From positions 1-54,114 of the forward strand of contig CALMYQ010000065.1 in NCBI GenBank assembly GCA_937873655.1: DNA of 54,114 nucleotides, read 5' to 3'. Of the stretch, positions 1-8,532 are shown one piece after another; position 1 is the first letter of the stretch, and the number at the start of each line of letters is the position of its first letter. Origin of the DNA: an uncultured Lewinella sp. Its GTDB lineage: Bacteria; Bacteroidota; Bacteroidia; Chitinophagales; Saprospiraceae. Below the pieces are notes generated by a model. The model did not search any database. It was not told the DNA's origin and was given only the letters and a program-made list of their open reading frames with translations. Position numbers and translations under genes: made by a program.

Positions 1-51
1 CGATCAGGAGCTAAAAAGCACAGGATGAAACCGGTATCAAATTGAACAGCC

Positions 52-188
52 TACCTTTTGCTCCTATCCTGCGTTATGGAACCGCCTCCCTTAGCTATGG
101 CTAAGGTCGCCCCGCCGGGGCGGGGATGCCTTGGCTAGAATCAAAATGCCTGACCTATAAAAAGCGACACTTATTAATTCACCAATCC
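52..188 (+). repeat. Dispersed intergenic repeat, copy A
   Basis: About 137 bp that recurs, diverged and in opposite orientation, at 25319-25446. Shared blocks include GCGTTATGGAACCGCC, the palindrome CCTTAGC-TATG-GCTAAGG (89-106), ATGCCTTGG, and AAGCGACACTTATTAATTCACC. This copy has an extra GC-rich palindrome at about 109-125. It carries no reading frame of note. It looks like a non-coding, possibly mobile or REP-like element. I see no terminal repeats or target duplications that would prove mobility. Confidence 0.75.
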
Positions 189-190
189 TT

Positions 191-550
191 AAACATGAAT
201 CAGCGTAGATTTTAGGCGATATTGTTCATGTGCTGTTAGAATTGGGCGGCCATCCATTTTGGGAACGCCCGTTGTTTGGAAATCCGGATATATTCCATAT
301 GAATTGACGACGAACTCCCCCTGCGTTCCTCCGGCCTCAGCCGAAGGGCCGTTGCGATATTGGCCGCAATGAAGTTGACTTGTCTTTTGAAAAAAAATAA
401 AAAAAATCCCGCCTGCCTGCGACCTTTTTCCCACTCCCCGCACTAAGGTCTTGTAAACAGAAATTCAGCGAAACATAGGCAAAGTCGAAGCGGAAATATC
501 CCGCTACGGCCCTGAAATCACTATGCCATTATTCATTAAACCTCAATATC
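191..550. other. Gene-free stretch upstream of the small peptide
   Basis: About 360 bp with no convincing gene. It holds a GC-rich self-complementary patch near 330-350 (CGGCC...GGCCG) and an A-rich run near 388-410. A minus-strand reading frame of about 84 codons here (189-443) has no recognisable features and I treat it as chance. The promoter of the peptide at 551 should lie here, but no exact TAnnTTTG element is apparent. Confidence 0.5.
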
Positions 551-691
551 ATGAACCAGTTATCGATCAAACTGAACCTGGACGCCTTTCTTGGTAACCT
601 TGTCAAAAATCCGGCAAATATCAAAGGAGGCGATGGCGAAACCCCACCCCCTCCGGGGATCATCGGCGTTGAAGATATCGTCGACGGCTAA
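551..691 (+). CDS. 46-residue peptide with GG-type leader; candidate RiPP/bacteriocin-like precursor
   Basis: A short open frame from ATG to TAA. The first 27 residues (LSIKLNLDAFLGNL...NIKGG) resemble the Bacteroidetes double-glycine natural-product leader type (TIGR04149-like), in which a lysine precedes GG and cleavage follows it. The remaining 19 residues (DGETPPPPGIIGVEDIVDG) would be the core: proline-rich, then hydrophobic and acidic, with no Cys, no Ser and one Thr, so it is not a lanthipeptide or thiopeptide core. No maturase, C39 peptidase transporter or radical SAM gene lies within the window on the downstream side; upstream DNA is cut off. The next gene converges on it. The leader likeness is what I see, and the role is inferred. 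It could instead be a small secreted or structural peptide. Confidence 0.55.
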   Translation: MNQLSIKLNLDAFLGNLVKNPANIKGGDGETPPPPGIIGVEDIVDG

Positions 692-754
692 CCGCTCAAA
701 ATGTCATTCCCGGGTTTCCATGCCATATGGGAATCCGGGATGGCTAAACCCTGG

Positions 755-2248
755 TTAGTTCCCTTCCGGGCAATCCAGCTTTGTCCGGAACAGCTCCAGT
801 TTATCCAACAACCAGTGTTTCAGGGCAACAAGCTCGGTATTGTGCACTGTCTGGCGCAGTTGCAAAACTTTTTTGCACCCGGCCGACCGTCCCATTGCCC
901 GGAGTTTGACCAACTTGCGAAGAAGCTGAACAAACTTCAGGTAAGCCGATCTGGTTACTGCCGGAAATTGGTTGGTTCGCCGCAGGTATTTTTCAAAACT
1001 GTCGGCGGCGGAAAGGACCATCCGGGTTTCTTCGAACAGCTCGTTGTAGTATTCGTAGAAGACCCGTAACTGGAGGGACCTGAACCTGAGGTCGGCAGCC
1101 GTATTCAAATAATGGGTATCCGCCAGCAGGGAGGAAGCTTTTTCAAGGGCCTCTTCGCGGGAAAAACCCTTGCCGATCTGGTGGTAATGCCAGTAAGCGC
1201 GGGCAATATTAACAATATATTCCCGTTCGGATTCCGGCAGGTGATCGCCGTATTTTCCTATGAAGCGGTGGCACCAGTCGAATTTTCCGGCCAGGCAGGC
1301 GCAAACCACCACATTGAGGTAAACGTCGCTTTCAACCCGGCCGTCCGGGCTGATCAACCCGGCTTTGTCCGCCAGGGCATAAAGCGTCCAGGCTTCAAGG
1401 CCGGCCTGAAGGTTGCTTTCGTTGATGCGCTTGAAAATATGACTCAACAGCAGCTTTATGGAAAAAGCCTTGTCGAAATCCTCCAGGTCCTGAAAATGAT
1501 CCGTGACCAGCCGGTGAGAAACCTGATACGCCGCCTCGTCCGCCGGATCGAGGGACAACCCCAGCAATTGCCGGTAAATGGCAATAAGCGGGTTCCGGGG
1601 TGCGAAAAAAGCCGCCGCCGCCGAAATTTCATCGAGCATCCTGACCGGATAGTGATGCCCCAATCGCCGCCGCCGCTGAATGGTCTCGCAGGCGTAGCGG
1701 AGCTTCAGCAGGACAAAGGCTTCATCCGCCGTATCGATCAGTTCTTCAAGGCTTTGATTGTCCTGGTCGTACTTCATCGATCCGGAATGGAAATAGGCCT
1801 CGTGCAGCAGCCACCATTTTTCCAGGAAATAATCCAGTGTCCGGACCAGGCCGGGTTCCGGCCGGCTGCCCAGGCGCTCCACTTCCTGTGAAAAAAAGAA
1901 GTGGTCGCCCCTTTCCCGGAGGGTCCGCACCGAGAGCCTGTCCTGAAGCGCCGGCCACGACTGAAGGGTCTCCTGTTCCATATAGGCCTCGATCAGCCGG
2001 GCCAGCCTGGACATATACGCCCGAAGCTTGTTCTCAGCCGCCTCACCCTGCTGGAACAAGGCCCGGCAAACCGCTTTCCGATCCAGGCCAGGGTGCGTAA
2101 GGTCCGGATAGAACCGGCGGATATATACCCAAAGGTCGACAACGCGCTTGTCCTTGTTGAAATAAGGCGACCGGACAAAATCATCGACTTTCCGGAGCTC
2201 CGGCGTTTCCAGCCGTCGGATGACATGGAACAATCTGGAATTATACAT
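755..2248 (-). CDS. Conserved helical-repeat protein of unknown function (SPYFN copy 1)
   Basis: I do not recognise a named family. The protein has 497 residues, no signal peptide and no membrane segment, and is helix-rich throughout, like TPR/HAT-type solenoids. It is paralogous to the gene at 29070-30482. Both have basic N-termini followed by the motif SPYFN at about residues 27-31, and both share a later block with the pattern F.W...FI..Y...LPE..R and a tyrosine-rich helix. The start at 2248 matches the start of the paralogue. It is head-to-head with the T9SS-exported protease at 2471, and the other copy is head-to-head with another T9SS cargo. A cytoplasmic scaffold or regulatory role is only a guess. 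Confidence 0.8.
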   Translation of the reverse strand: MYNSRLFHVIRRLETPELRKVDDFVRSPYFNKDKRVVDLWVYIRRFYPDLTHPGLDRKAVCRALFQQGEAAENKLRAYMSRLARLIEAYMEQETLQSWPALQDRLSVRTLRERGDHFFFSQEVERLGSRPEPGLVRTLDYFLEKWWLLHEAYFHSGSMKYDQDNQSLEELIDTADEAFVLLKLRYACETIQRRRRLGHHYPVRMLDEISAAAAFFAPRNPLIAIYRQLLGLSLDPADEAAYQVSHRLVTDHFQDLEDFDKAFSIKLLLSHIFKRINESNLQAGLEAWTLYALADKAGLISPDGRVESDVYLNVVVCACLAGKFDWCHRFIGKYGDHLPESEREYIVNIARAYWHYHQIGKGFSREEALEKASSLLADTHYLNTAADLRFRSLQLRVFYEYYNELFEETRMVLSAADSFEKYLRRTNQFPAVTRSAYLKFVQLLRKLVKLRAMGRSAGCKKVLQLRQTVHNTELVALKHWLLDKLELFRTKLDCPEGN

Positions 2249-2470
2249 TATTTCAAATATAATATTTTTTCATTTTTATAAACCAATAATCAACAAATTA
2301 TTGAACAATAATAAACCCATTTTATAAACAAAAATAAATCCATTTATCATTGCAAAATAGTAATTTTTTCCTCATCCGGCGGATTGAACAAGCCTTAATT
2401 TCAGGTCTTGAAAATCCGGATCAGACCCCGATAAACGGCAGTCAGATATTTGGAAAACCCTTAAATCATT
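2249..2470. promoter_or_regulatory. AT-rich divergent spacer with candidate promoter element
   Basis: This spacer of about 220 bp between divergent genes is strongly AT-rich on its left side. On the minus strand 2336-2329 reads TATTTTTG, an exact TAnnTTTG (Bacteroidetes -7 element), about 80 nt before the start at 2248. A second TAnnTTTG match (2261-2254) lies too close to the start to serve unless the mRNA is leaderless. No well spaced TTTG -33 box is obvious, so this is weak evidence. Confidence 0.35.
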
Positions 2471-5400
2471 ATGCAAGTCATGAAACACATCCTTTTTTTG
2501 CTTCTGGTCATCGCCGGTTTTGCCGGCGAGCTGTCCGGCCAGGATTTTTACAGCTACACCCCCGACGGCAAGGCATTTTACCAGCTGTCCACCGAACGGA
2601 TCCTGTTGCGCTTTGACCGGGAGATGACGCCGGAACAACGGCAAAGGCTGTTCCGGAAATGGGCAATGCTTCCCGCTTATTCCGATGAAATGGAGCTGGA
2701 TACGCCGCAGGTTACCCTGGTAAAACTGGACAAGCCGGCCACCAGGGAAAAGATCCGGGCCCTGCTCGCCGGTCTCAGCAAAACCAAAGGGATACAACTG
2801 GCCTACCCCGTATTGGTGTACAAAGACGGCTCCTCAATGGCCTTTGTCTCCGATCTGGCGGTCGGCCTCAAAGCCCCCGGCGATTTCCCGATGCTGCAAC
2901 AACGCGCCGCCGCATTAAAACTGAAGGTCAAACGCCGGGACAGCTACACCCCGACCATTTTTTATCTGCAGACCACGGCCGGGTCACCCGGTAATGCGTT
3001 GGAGATGGCCAATGTGCTGGCAGAATCCGGCGAATTTGCTTTTGCGGAGCCCGACTTCCTCCGGTTCAACACCCGCCAAACCAACGACCCCCTGTACTAC
3101 GGGCAATGGGCGATCAGCAATACCGGTCAATGGCAGAATTCCACGCCGGGAGCCGACATGGACGTCGACCAGGCCTGGACCGTCACGGGCGGCAATTCCA
3201 ATATCTGGGTGGCCATCCTGGATGACGGCGTCCAGCTGAATCACCCCGACCTGGCAGCCAATATCGTGGGCGGGTACGACGCCACCGGGCAAGGCAGCAA
3301 CGGGGCCCCCACCCAGGCCACAGACGCCCACGGCACCAATTGCGCCGGTATAGTCGGGGCGGTTGCCAATAACGGGATCGGCGTAACCGGGATCGCCCCG
3401 CTCTGCAAGATCATGGCCGTCCGGATTGCCTACAATGAAAGTTCCAGCGGCTGGATCTCCTCCAACACCTGGATCGCGGAAGGTATCAACTGGGCCTGGC
3501 AGAACGGCGCCGACGTACTCAGCAATTCCTACGGCGGCGGCAGTTCTTCCTCGCTGATCAATACGGCCATTTCCAATGCCGTGACCAGCGGACGCCAGGG
3601 CAAGGGCGCCCCCGTCCTGTTTGCCAGCGGCAACAACAACAGCAGCAGCGTCAATTATCCGGCATCCAATACCCTTTGCATTGCCGTCGGGGCTACCAGC
3701 CCCTGCGACGAGAGAAAATCACCCGGCTCCTGCGACGGAGAAACAACCTGGGGCAGCAATTACAACACCGGGCTCGATGTATCAGCGCCGGGCGTATTGA
3801 TGACCAGTACCGACCTGACCGGCGCCGGCGGGTACAACAGCGAAAGCGCCAATTATCCGTTCAGCAGCGATTATTACGGCTATTTCAACGGAACCTCATC
3901 GGCTTGCCCTGCGGCATCGGCTGTTATGGCCCTGATCCTTTCCGTCAACCCCGACCTGACCCAAACCCAGGCCAGAGCCATCCTGGAGTCGTCCTGCTCC
4001 AAGGTCGGCGGATATTCCTACTCCACCACCAGCGGAAATCCGAACGGCGCCTGGTCCTCCCAATTGGGCTACGGCCGCATCAACGCTTTTGCCGCGGTGC
4101 AAATGGCGCAGGGTAATTCGGCCTGCAATGCGCCGACGATCGCCCAGATCTCTGCGATCAATATCACCACCACTACCGCCCGGCTGACCTGTTCCGTCAC
4201 CGGCGTCCAGGCCTACGACTGGGCTTACCGCGCCGTAGGCAGCTCCACCTGGATCAACCTGCCCGGGGGTACCGTCAACTATATCGATCTGTCGGATCTA
4301 AGCCCGGGCGCCCAGTACCAGTTTGTGGCGGCGGTCCGCTGCGACGCTTCTACCTGGAGCGAATGGTCGGATGCCGATACTTTTTCAACGACCAGCGCAA
4401 CCTGTACGGCGCCCTCCACCGCCCAGATCTCCGCGACCAACATCACCAATACCTCCGTCCGGTTGAACTGTTCCGTCACCGGGGTCCAGGCCTACGACTG
4501 GGCCTACCGGGTTGCCGGCAGCTCCACCTGGACCGACCTGCCGGGCGGAACCGCCAATTTTATCGATGTGACGGATCTGACGCCGGGTACCCAATACCAG
4601 TTCATCGTATCGGTCCGTTGCGATGCCACCCAATGGAGCAGCTGGTCCTCCGCCAAAACGTTTACGACAACCGCCGCCACCTGCAACGCGCCGACGGCAT
4701 CCCAGCTTTCGGCCACCAATATTACTTCCACCACAGCCCGGCTCAACTGCTCCGTGACCGGCATGCAGGCCTATGACTGGGCCTACCGGGAAGCCGGCAG
4801 CTCCACCTGGATCGACCTGCCCGGCGGGACCGCCAACAACATCGAACTGACCAACCTGACCCCAGGTACCCAATACCAGTTTATAGCCTCCGTGCGCTGC
4901 GACGCCACAACCTGGAGCGAATGGTCTGCGGCCAAGAATTTTACCACCGGCGCACCGGCCTGCAATGCCCCCCTGGCCGGCCAGATCTCAGTCACCAATA
5001 TCACCGCTACAACGGTCCGGCTCAACTGCTCCGTGACCGGGGTCCAAAACTACGACTGGTCGTACCGCGCGCTCGGCAGTTCGTCCTGGACCAGCATACC
5101 AGCAGGATCTGCCAATTATTACGACCTGACGAACCTGACCCCGGGCACCCAGTACCAGTTCAGGGCGGCTGTGCGCTGCGACGCGACGACCTGGAGCGAA
5201 TGGTCGCCCGCAGGCAGCTTCACCACCGCGCAGGAAGCCAGTTCGCTGTCCATGTCGACAGCCATTTCGGTCACGCCACTTCCGGTCATTCAGGGGCAGC
5301 CGGCAGCCGCCGCTTTCAATGTGGTCAACAACAGTTCCTCCGGTTTTAACGGCGAGATCTCCATCGACCTCTATAACGGCGCCGGCGAGTACCTCGGCGA

Positions 5401-7975
5401 AATTGCAAACAAAACCGCCCTCTCTCTCTGCGCAGGGTGTTCATTCACCAGTAATCTGACCTACAATTTCACGCTGACCGATCCGCCGGGCGACTATTTT
5501 GCAGCCGCCTGGTACCGGACCGACGGAGGCCAGTGGGTCCAGGTCGAGGACGGCAATTTCAGCAATGTAGTCCCCATTACCATCATCAGTCAGGCGGTTA
5601 CCAGCCTCGAAGTCAACCCGAACACACTCAACCTGCCTGCGCTGGCCGGCAATTCCGCATTCAACATCAGTTCCAATTGCAACAGTTGGACGATAACAGG
5701 CATTCCGGCCTGGCTGACGCTTTCGCAGAATGCAGGCGCCAACAATGCCGCCGTCAGCGTGCAATACCAGGCCAACAACAACAGCCAGTCCCGAACCGCC
5801 ACCCTCACCGTTTCCGGTTGCGGCATCAACCGGACCGTCACGGTAACCCAGGCGGGATCCGCCCCCACGCTGGAGGTTGATCCGGGCACGTTTTCCGTCA
5901 ATGCAACACCCGGCAGCGTTTCCTTCCATATCACCTCCAACTGCGCCGGTTGGTCGGTGACGGGCATGCCGGCCTGGTTGAGCGTCAATCCCGCCTCCGG
6001 CAGCGACGAAGGGACCGTCAACATTCAGTACCAGGAGAACGCGGCCGCCCAACCCAGGTCGGCGACCCTGACCGTCACCGGTTGCGGATTGACCAGGACG
6101 GTGACGGTTTCGCAGGCCGGCACATCGGTCTACCTGACGCTGAGCGCACCGGCGCTCAATATTCCTTCGGGCGCCGGCAGCACAACGTTCAACATCAGCT
6201 CCAATTGCGCGGGTTGGTCCGTTTCAGGAGCGCCGGCCTGGATGACGGTTTCGCCGGGTTCCGGCAGCAACAATGCGGCCATTTCCATCCACTATCAGGG
6301 AAATGCGGCCTCCGTCCCCCGCACGGCCACCCTGACCGTTTCCGGTTGCGGAATCAGCCAGACGCTGACGGTTACCCAGGCCGGGCAGACGGTTGTTTAT
6401 CCGTGGACACCCTCTACCACCGGCGATAACCATACCGTTATCATCCCGGCCAGCCTGACCGCTACCGTCGACGGCTCGCCCCTGGCTGCGGGCGACCTTA
6501 TCGGCTTCTTTTACGAGACCGGCGGCACGCTCCACTGCAGCAATTTTGTCATCTGGGAGGGCGTCAACACTTCCTGCGCCGTATACGGCAATGACGCGGA
6601 CGCCGGCAACCCCAAGAACGGCTTCAGCGACGGCGAATTGTTCAAAGTGAAGGTCTACAGGGCAACCACCCAGGAAGAGCTGACCGCACAGGTGCAGTAC
6701 GCCGGGATCGGCACGGCCGGGATCGTATCCCACACCAACGCCTATGCCGACGACGGGATCAGCATGCTGACCAATCTGACCGCCAGCAATATTGCCACCC
6801 TGAATATCCAGCTCAATCCGGGTTGGAACATGATCTCCAGTTATGTCGCCCCCAACCCTTCGGAACTGCTCCAGGTCCTTTCCCCGGTTTCGAATCAGGT
6901 GATATTGATGAAAAATTCGGCCGGTCAGAGCGTTATTCCTTCGCTCGGCATCAACAACATCGGCGGTTGGGACATTGCGGAAGGTTATCAGGTCAAGGTC
7001 AATGCAGCCGCTGTGCTGACCCTTTCCGGGCAAAAGGCCGATCCTGCCGGCACGCCGGTGGTCATTGCGCCCGGCTGGCAGATCATCAGCTACCTGCGGG
7101 ATCAGCCGGGATCGGTTCCGGTACAGCTCGCCGGCATTGCGGGGCAGGTGGAGATCATGAAGAACAATGCCGGGCAAACCTATATCCCGGGGTTCGGCAT
7201 CAACAATATCGGCAATATGGTGCCGACGCAAGGTTATAAGCTAAAAGCGACCGGCAACGCTACCCTGACCTACCCGGCCAATTTCACGGACCCGGGCCAG
7301 GGCGCGGAGGTCAACCGGCCGGTGCTGACCGGAAACAGTCATTTTATCCTGGACAGCACCCTGAATACCGGCAACAATGCGGCCATCGTATTCCCGGCGG
7401 CCACGGTCAGCGGTTCCCTCTCCCCCGGCGACGAGATCGGGGTGTTCACCCAGGCGGGCCGCCTGTGCGGCGCGGGGGTTTTTGCCGGTGACAATTTTGC
7501 CGTCACCGTATGGGGAGACGACGCCTCCACCGCCGATGTGGTGGAAGGGATGGCGGTCGGAGAACCCTATAAGTTCATGATCTGGCAGGTTGGAGAGGAA
7601 GCGGAAACGCCCGCGGTGGTCGAATTCATCAGCGGCAGCGCCACCTACGAAGTGGATGACCTGGCCATAGTGGGCAGCGTGGCGCTCAATCCGGTGAAGA
7701 CGGCCGACCCGGCGTCGGATATACGGGTATCCATCTATCCAAATCCGGCGAGGGATTGGGTGAAGGTGGACATTAGCGGATCGATCGGCGCAATTCGGGC
7801 ATACCAGCTGATGGATATGCACGGGCGGATCGTGCAGCAATATGCAGCGGAATGCGACAACCGGGCCGGCTGTGCGGTTACCCTTCCATTGCCTCAATTG
7901 CCATCCGGGCCTTATCTCCTGAGGATAACAGGCGACACACAAACCTTTGATTATCGCATTATTATAGGAGACTAA
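2471..7975 (+). CDS. Secreted subtilisin-like (S8) protease with four FN3, three BACON and a T9SS sorting domain
   Basis: A large exported serine protease. Residues 1-23 are a signal peptide (ATG at 2480 is an equally good start). A pro-region follows to about 210. The S8 catalytic domain at about 215-545 has Asp251 (in AILDDGVQ), His287 (in DAHGTNCAG) and Ser476 (in NGTSSACPAAS). Four fibronectin type III repeats of exactly 93 residues occupy 552-923. An Ig-like segment is followed by three BACON-like domains at about 1045-1130, 1133-1217 and 1220-1305. A duplicated beta module (LNPGWNMISS / IAPGWQIISY) lies at about 1448-1610. The end, from VSIYPNP at 1753, is a type A T9SS sorting domain, so the protein should be exported across the outer membrane and anchored or released. 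A strong terminator follows. Likely role: extracellular protein degradation or adhesion. Confidence 0.95.
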   Translation: MQVMKHILFLLLVIAGFAGELSGQDFYSYTPDGKAFYQLSTERILLRFDREMTPEQRQRLFRKWAMLPAYSDEMELDTPQVTLVKLDKPATREKIRALLAGLSKTKGIQLAYPVLVYKDGSSMAFVSDLAVGLKAPGDFPMLQQRAAALKLKVKRRDSYTPTIFYLQTTAGSPGNALEMANVLAESGEFAFAEPDFLRFNTRQTNDPLYYGQWAISNTGQWQNSTPGADMDVDQAWTVTGGNSNIWVAILDDGVQLNHPDLAANIVGGYDATGQGSNGAPTQATDAHGTNCAGIVGAVANNGIGVTGIAPLCKIMAVRIAYNESSSGWISSNTWIAEGINWAWQNGADVLSNSYGGGSSSSLINTAISNAVTSGRQGKGAPVLFASGNNNSSSVNYPASNTLCIAVGATSPCDERKSPGSCDGETTWGSNYNTGLDVSAPGVLMTSTDLTGAGGYNSESANYPFSSDYYGYFNGTSSACPAASAVMALILSVNPDLTQTQARAILESSCSKVGGYSYSTTSGNPNGAWSSQLGYGRINAFAAVQMAQGNSACNAPTIAQISAINITTTTARLTCSVTGVQAYDWAYRAVGSSTWINLPGGTVNYIDLSDLSPGAQYQFVAAVRCDASTWSEWSDADTFSTTSATCTAPSTAQISATNITNTSVRLNCSVTGVQAYDWAYRVAGSSTWTDLPGGTANFIDVTDLTPGTQYQFIVSVRCDATQWSSWSSAKTFTTTAATCNAPTASQLSATNITSTTARLNCSVTGMQAYDWAYREAGSSTWIDLPGGTANNIELTNLTPGTQYQFIASVRCDATTWSEWSAAKNFTTGAPACNAPLAGQISVTNITATTVRLNCSVTGVQNYDWSYRALGSSSWTSIPAGSANYYDLTNLTPGTQYQFRAAVRCDATTWSEWSPAGSFTTAQEASSLSMSTAISVTPLPVIQGQPAAAAFNVVNNSSSGFNGEISIDLYNGAGEYLGEIANKTALSLCAGCSFTSNLTYNFTLTDPPGDYFAAAWYRTDGGQWVQVEDGNFSNVVPITIISQAVTSLEVNPNTLNLPALAGNSAFNISSNCNSWTITGIPAWLTLSQNAGANNAAVSVQYQANNNSQSRTATLTVSGCGINRTVTVTQAGSAPTLEVDPGTFSVNATPGSVSFHITSNCAGWSVTGMPAWLSVNPASGSDEGTVNIQYQENAAAQPRSATLTVTGCGLTRTVTVSQAGTSVYLTLSAPALNIPSGAGSTTFNISSNCAGWSVSGAPAWMTVSPGSGSNNAAISIHYQGNAASVPRTATLTVSGCGISQTLTVTQAGQTVVYPWTPSTTGDNHTVIIPASLTATVDGSPLAAGDLIGFFYETGGTLHCSNFVIWEGVNTSCAVYGNDADAGNPKNGFSDGELFKVKVYRATTQEELTAQVQYAGIGTAGIVSHTNAYADDGISMLTNLTASNIATLNIQLNPGWNMISSYVAPNPSELLQVLSPVSNQVILMKNSAGQSVIPSLGINNIGGWDIAEGYQVKVNAAAVLTLSGQKADPAGTPVVIAPGWQIISYLRDQPGSVPVQLAGIAGQVEIMKNNAGQTYIPGFGINNIGNMVPTQGYKLKATGNATLTYPANFTDPGQGAEVNRPVLTGNSHFILDSTLNTGNNAAIVFPAATVSGSLSPGDEIGVFTQAGRLCGAGVFAGDNFAVTVWGDDASTADVVEGMAVGEPYKFMIWQVGEEAETPAVVEFISGSATYEVDDLAIVGSVALNPVKTADPASDIRVSIYPNPARDWVKVDISGSIGAIRAYQLMDMHGRIVQQYAAECDNRAGCAVTLPLPQLPSGPYLLRITGDTQTFDYRIIIGD
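4124..5239 (+). repeat. Four in-frame 279-bp FN3 repeats
   Basis: Four consecutive units begin at Cys codons 4124, 4403, 4682 and 4961, each 279 bp (93 codons). Units share C-APxxxQIS, the VTG-Q-YDW-YR core, PGTQYQF and VRCDA-W-WS. The exact period and high nucleotide similarity point to recent tandem duplication or gene conversion. It is a likely site of copy-number variation and of assembly collapse. Confidence 0.9.
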
Positions 7976-8005
7976 TAGAAGGCAGGCACAGCTTTCTACG
8001 GTCAT

Positions 8006-8042
8006 GGGCTGCCCGAAAAATTCGGGCAGCCCATTTTTTTTT
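8006..8042 (+). terminator. Rho-independent terminator after the S8 protease gene
   Basis: A perfect stem GGGCTGCCCGAA / TTCGGGCAGCCC with a 3-nt loop (8006-8032), followed by a long T run. It sits about 30 nt after the stop of the protease gene and separates it from the next gene. Confidence 0.9.
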
Positions 8043-8135
8043 AAAAAAAGTGATTTTAACCGGTCACCTTTTTTCTGCCCGCCGCACAAACCTTCAAAAT
8101 CAAACAAAATTATTCATTACAAAAATCATTCAGTC

Positions 8136-8495
8136 ATGAAAAACGTATTCTTCTTTTTGTTCTTCCTTTTCGCGGCAACCCTGACCATGAACGCCCAATC
8201 TTCCAACAAGGCATACTGGGAGAAGCAGGCCGAAAAGCTTATCCAGAAATCCGACCGGATGATCAATCATTACAACAAACAGCTAAAAGTCTTCAGCCCC
8301 CAGGAAATGAAGATGATGAAGACCAATCCCAAGAAGTTCATCCAGGTTGCCAACGCCAAAACCCGCCGGTATGATGCGGCCATCAAACAATACAAATCGT
8401 ATTACAATGACAACTGGGCCAAATCGTTCAAGGCCATGACCCCGACAACGCGCCTGGTAAAGGATCGCTACGGCAATATTTACGAAGTGTACTAA
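8136..8495 (+). CDS. Small secreted protein of unknown function
   Basis: 119 residues. The start is placed at 8136 because it gives a clean signal peptide (MKNVFFFLFFLFAATLTMNAQ); the frame stays open further upstream, but that part runs through the terminator of the previous gene. The mature part, about 100 residues, is basic and tyrosine/lysine-rich, with helical segments (YWEKQAEKLIQKSDRMINHY) and a closing RYGNIYEVY. I recognise no family. It is followed after 37 nt by another exported protein in the same direction, so the two are probably one transcript ending at the terminator near 9361. Confidence 0.8.
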   Translation: MKNVFFFLFFLFAATLTMNAQSSNKAYWEKQAEKLIQKSDRMINHYNKQLKVFSPQEMKMMKTNPKKFIQVANAKTRRYDAAIKQYKSYYNDNWAKSFKAMTPTTRLVKDRYGNIYEVY

Positions 8496-8532
8496 GCCCT
8501 CTTTCATCCTTCACCTGTCAAAACTTAAAAAC

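Noticed and set aside
189..443. 84-codon minus-strand frame in the first spacer
   Set aside because: No homology-like features and poor composition; it covers a hairpin and an A-rich run.
6224..7231. Antisense frame of 335 codons inside the S8 protease gene
   Set aside because: The plus strand carries BACON and beta domains that continue into the T9SS sorting domain; the antisense product has no features.
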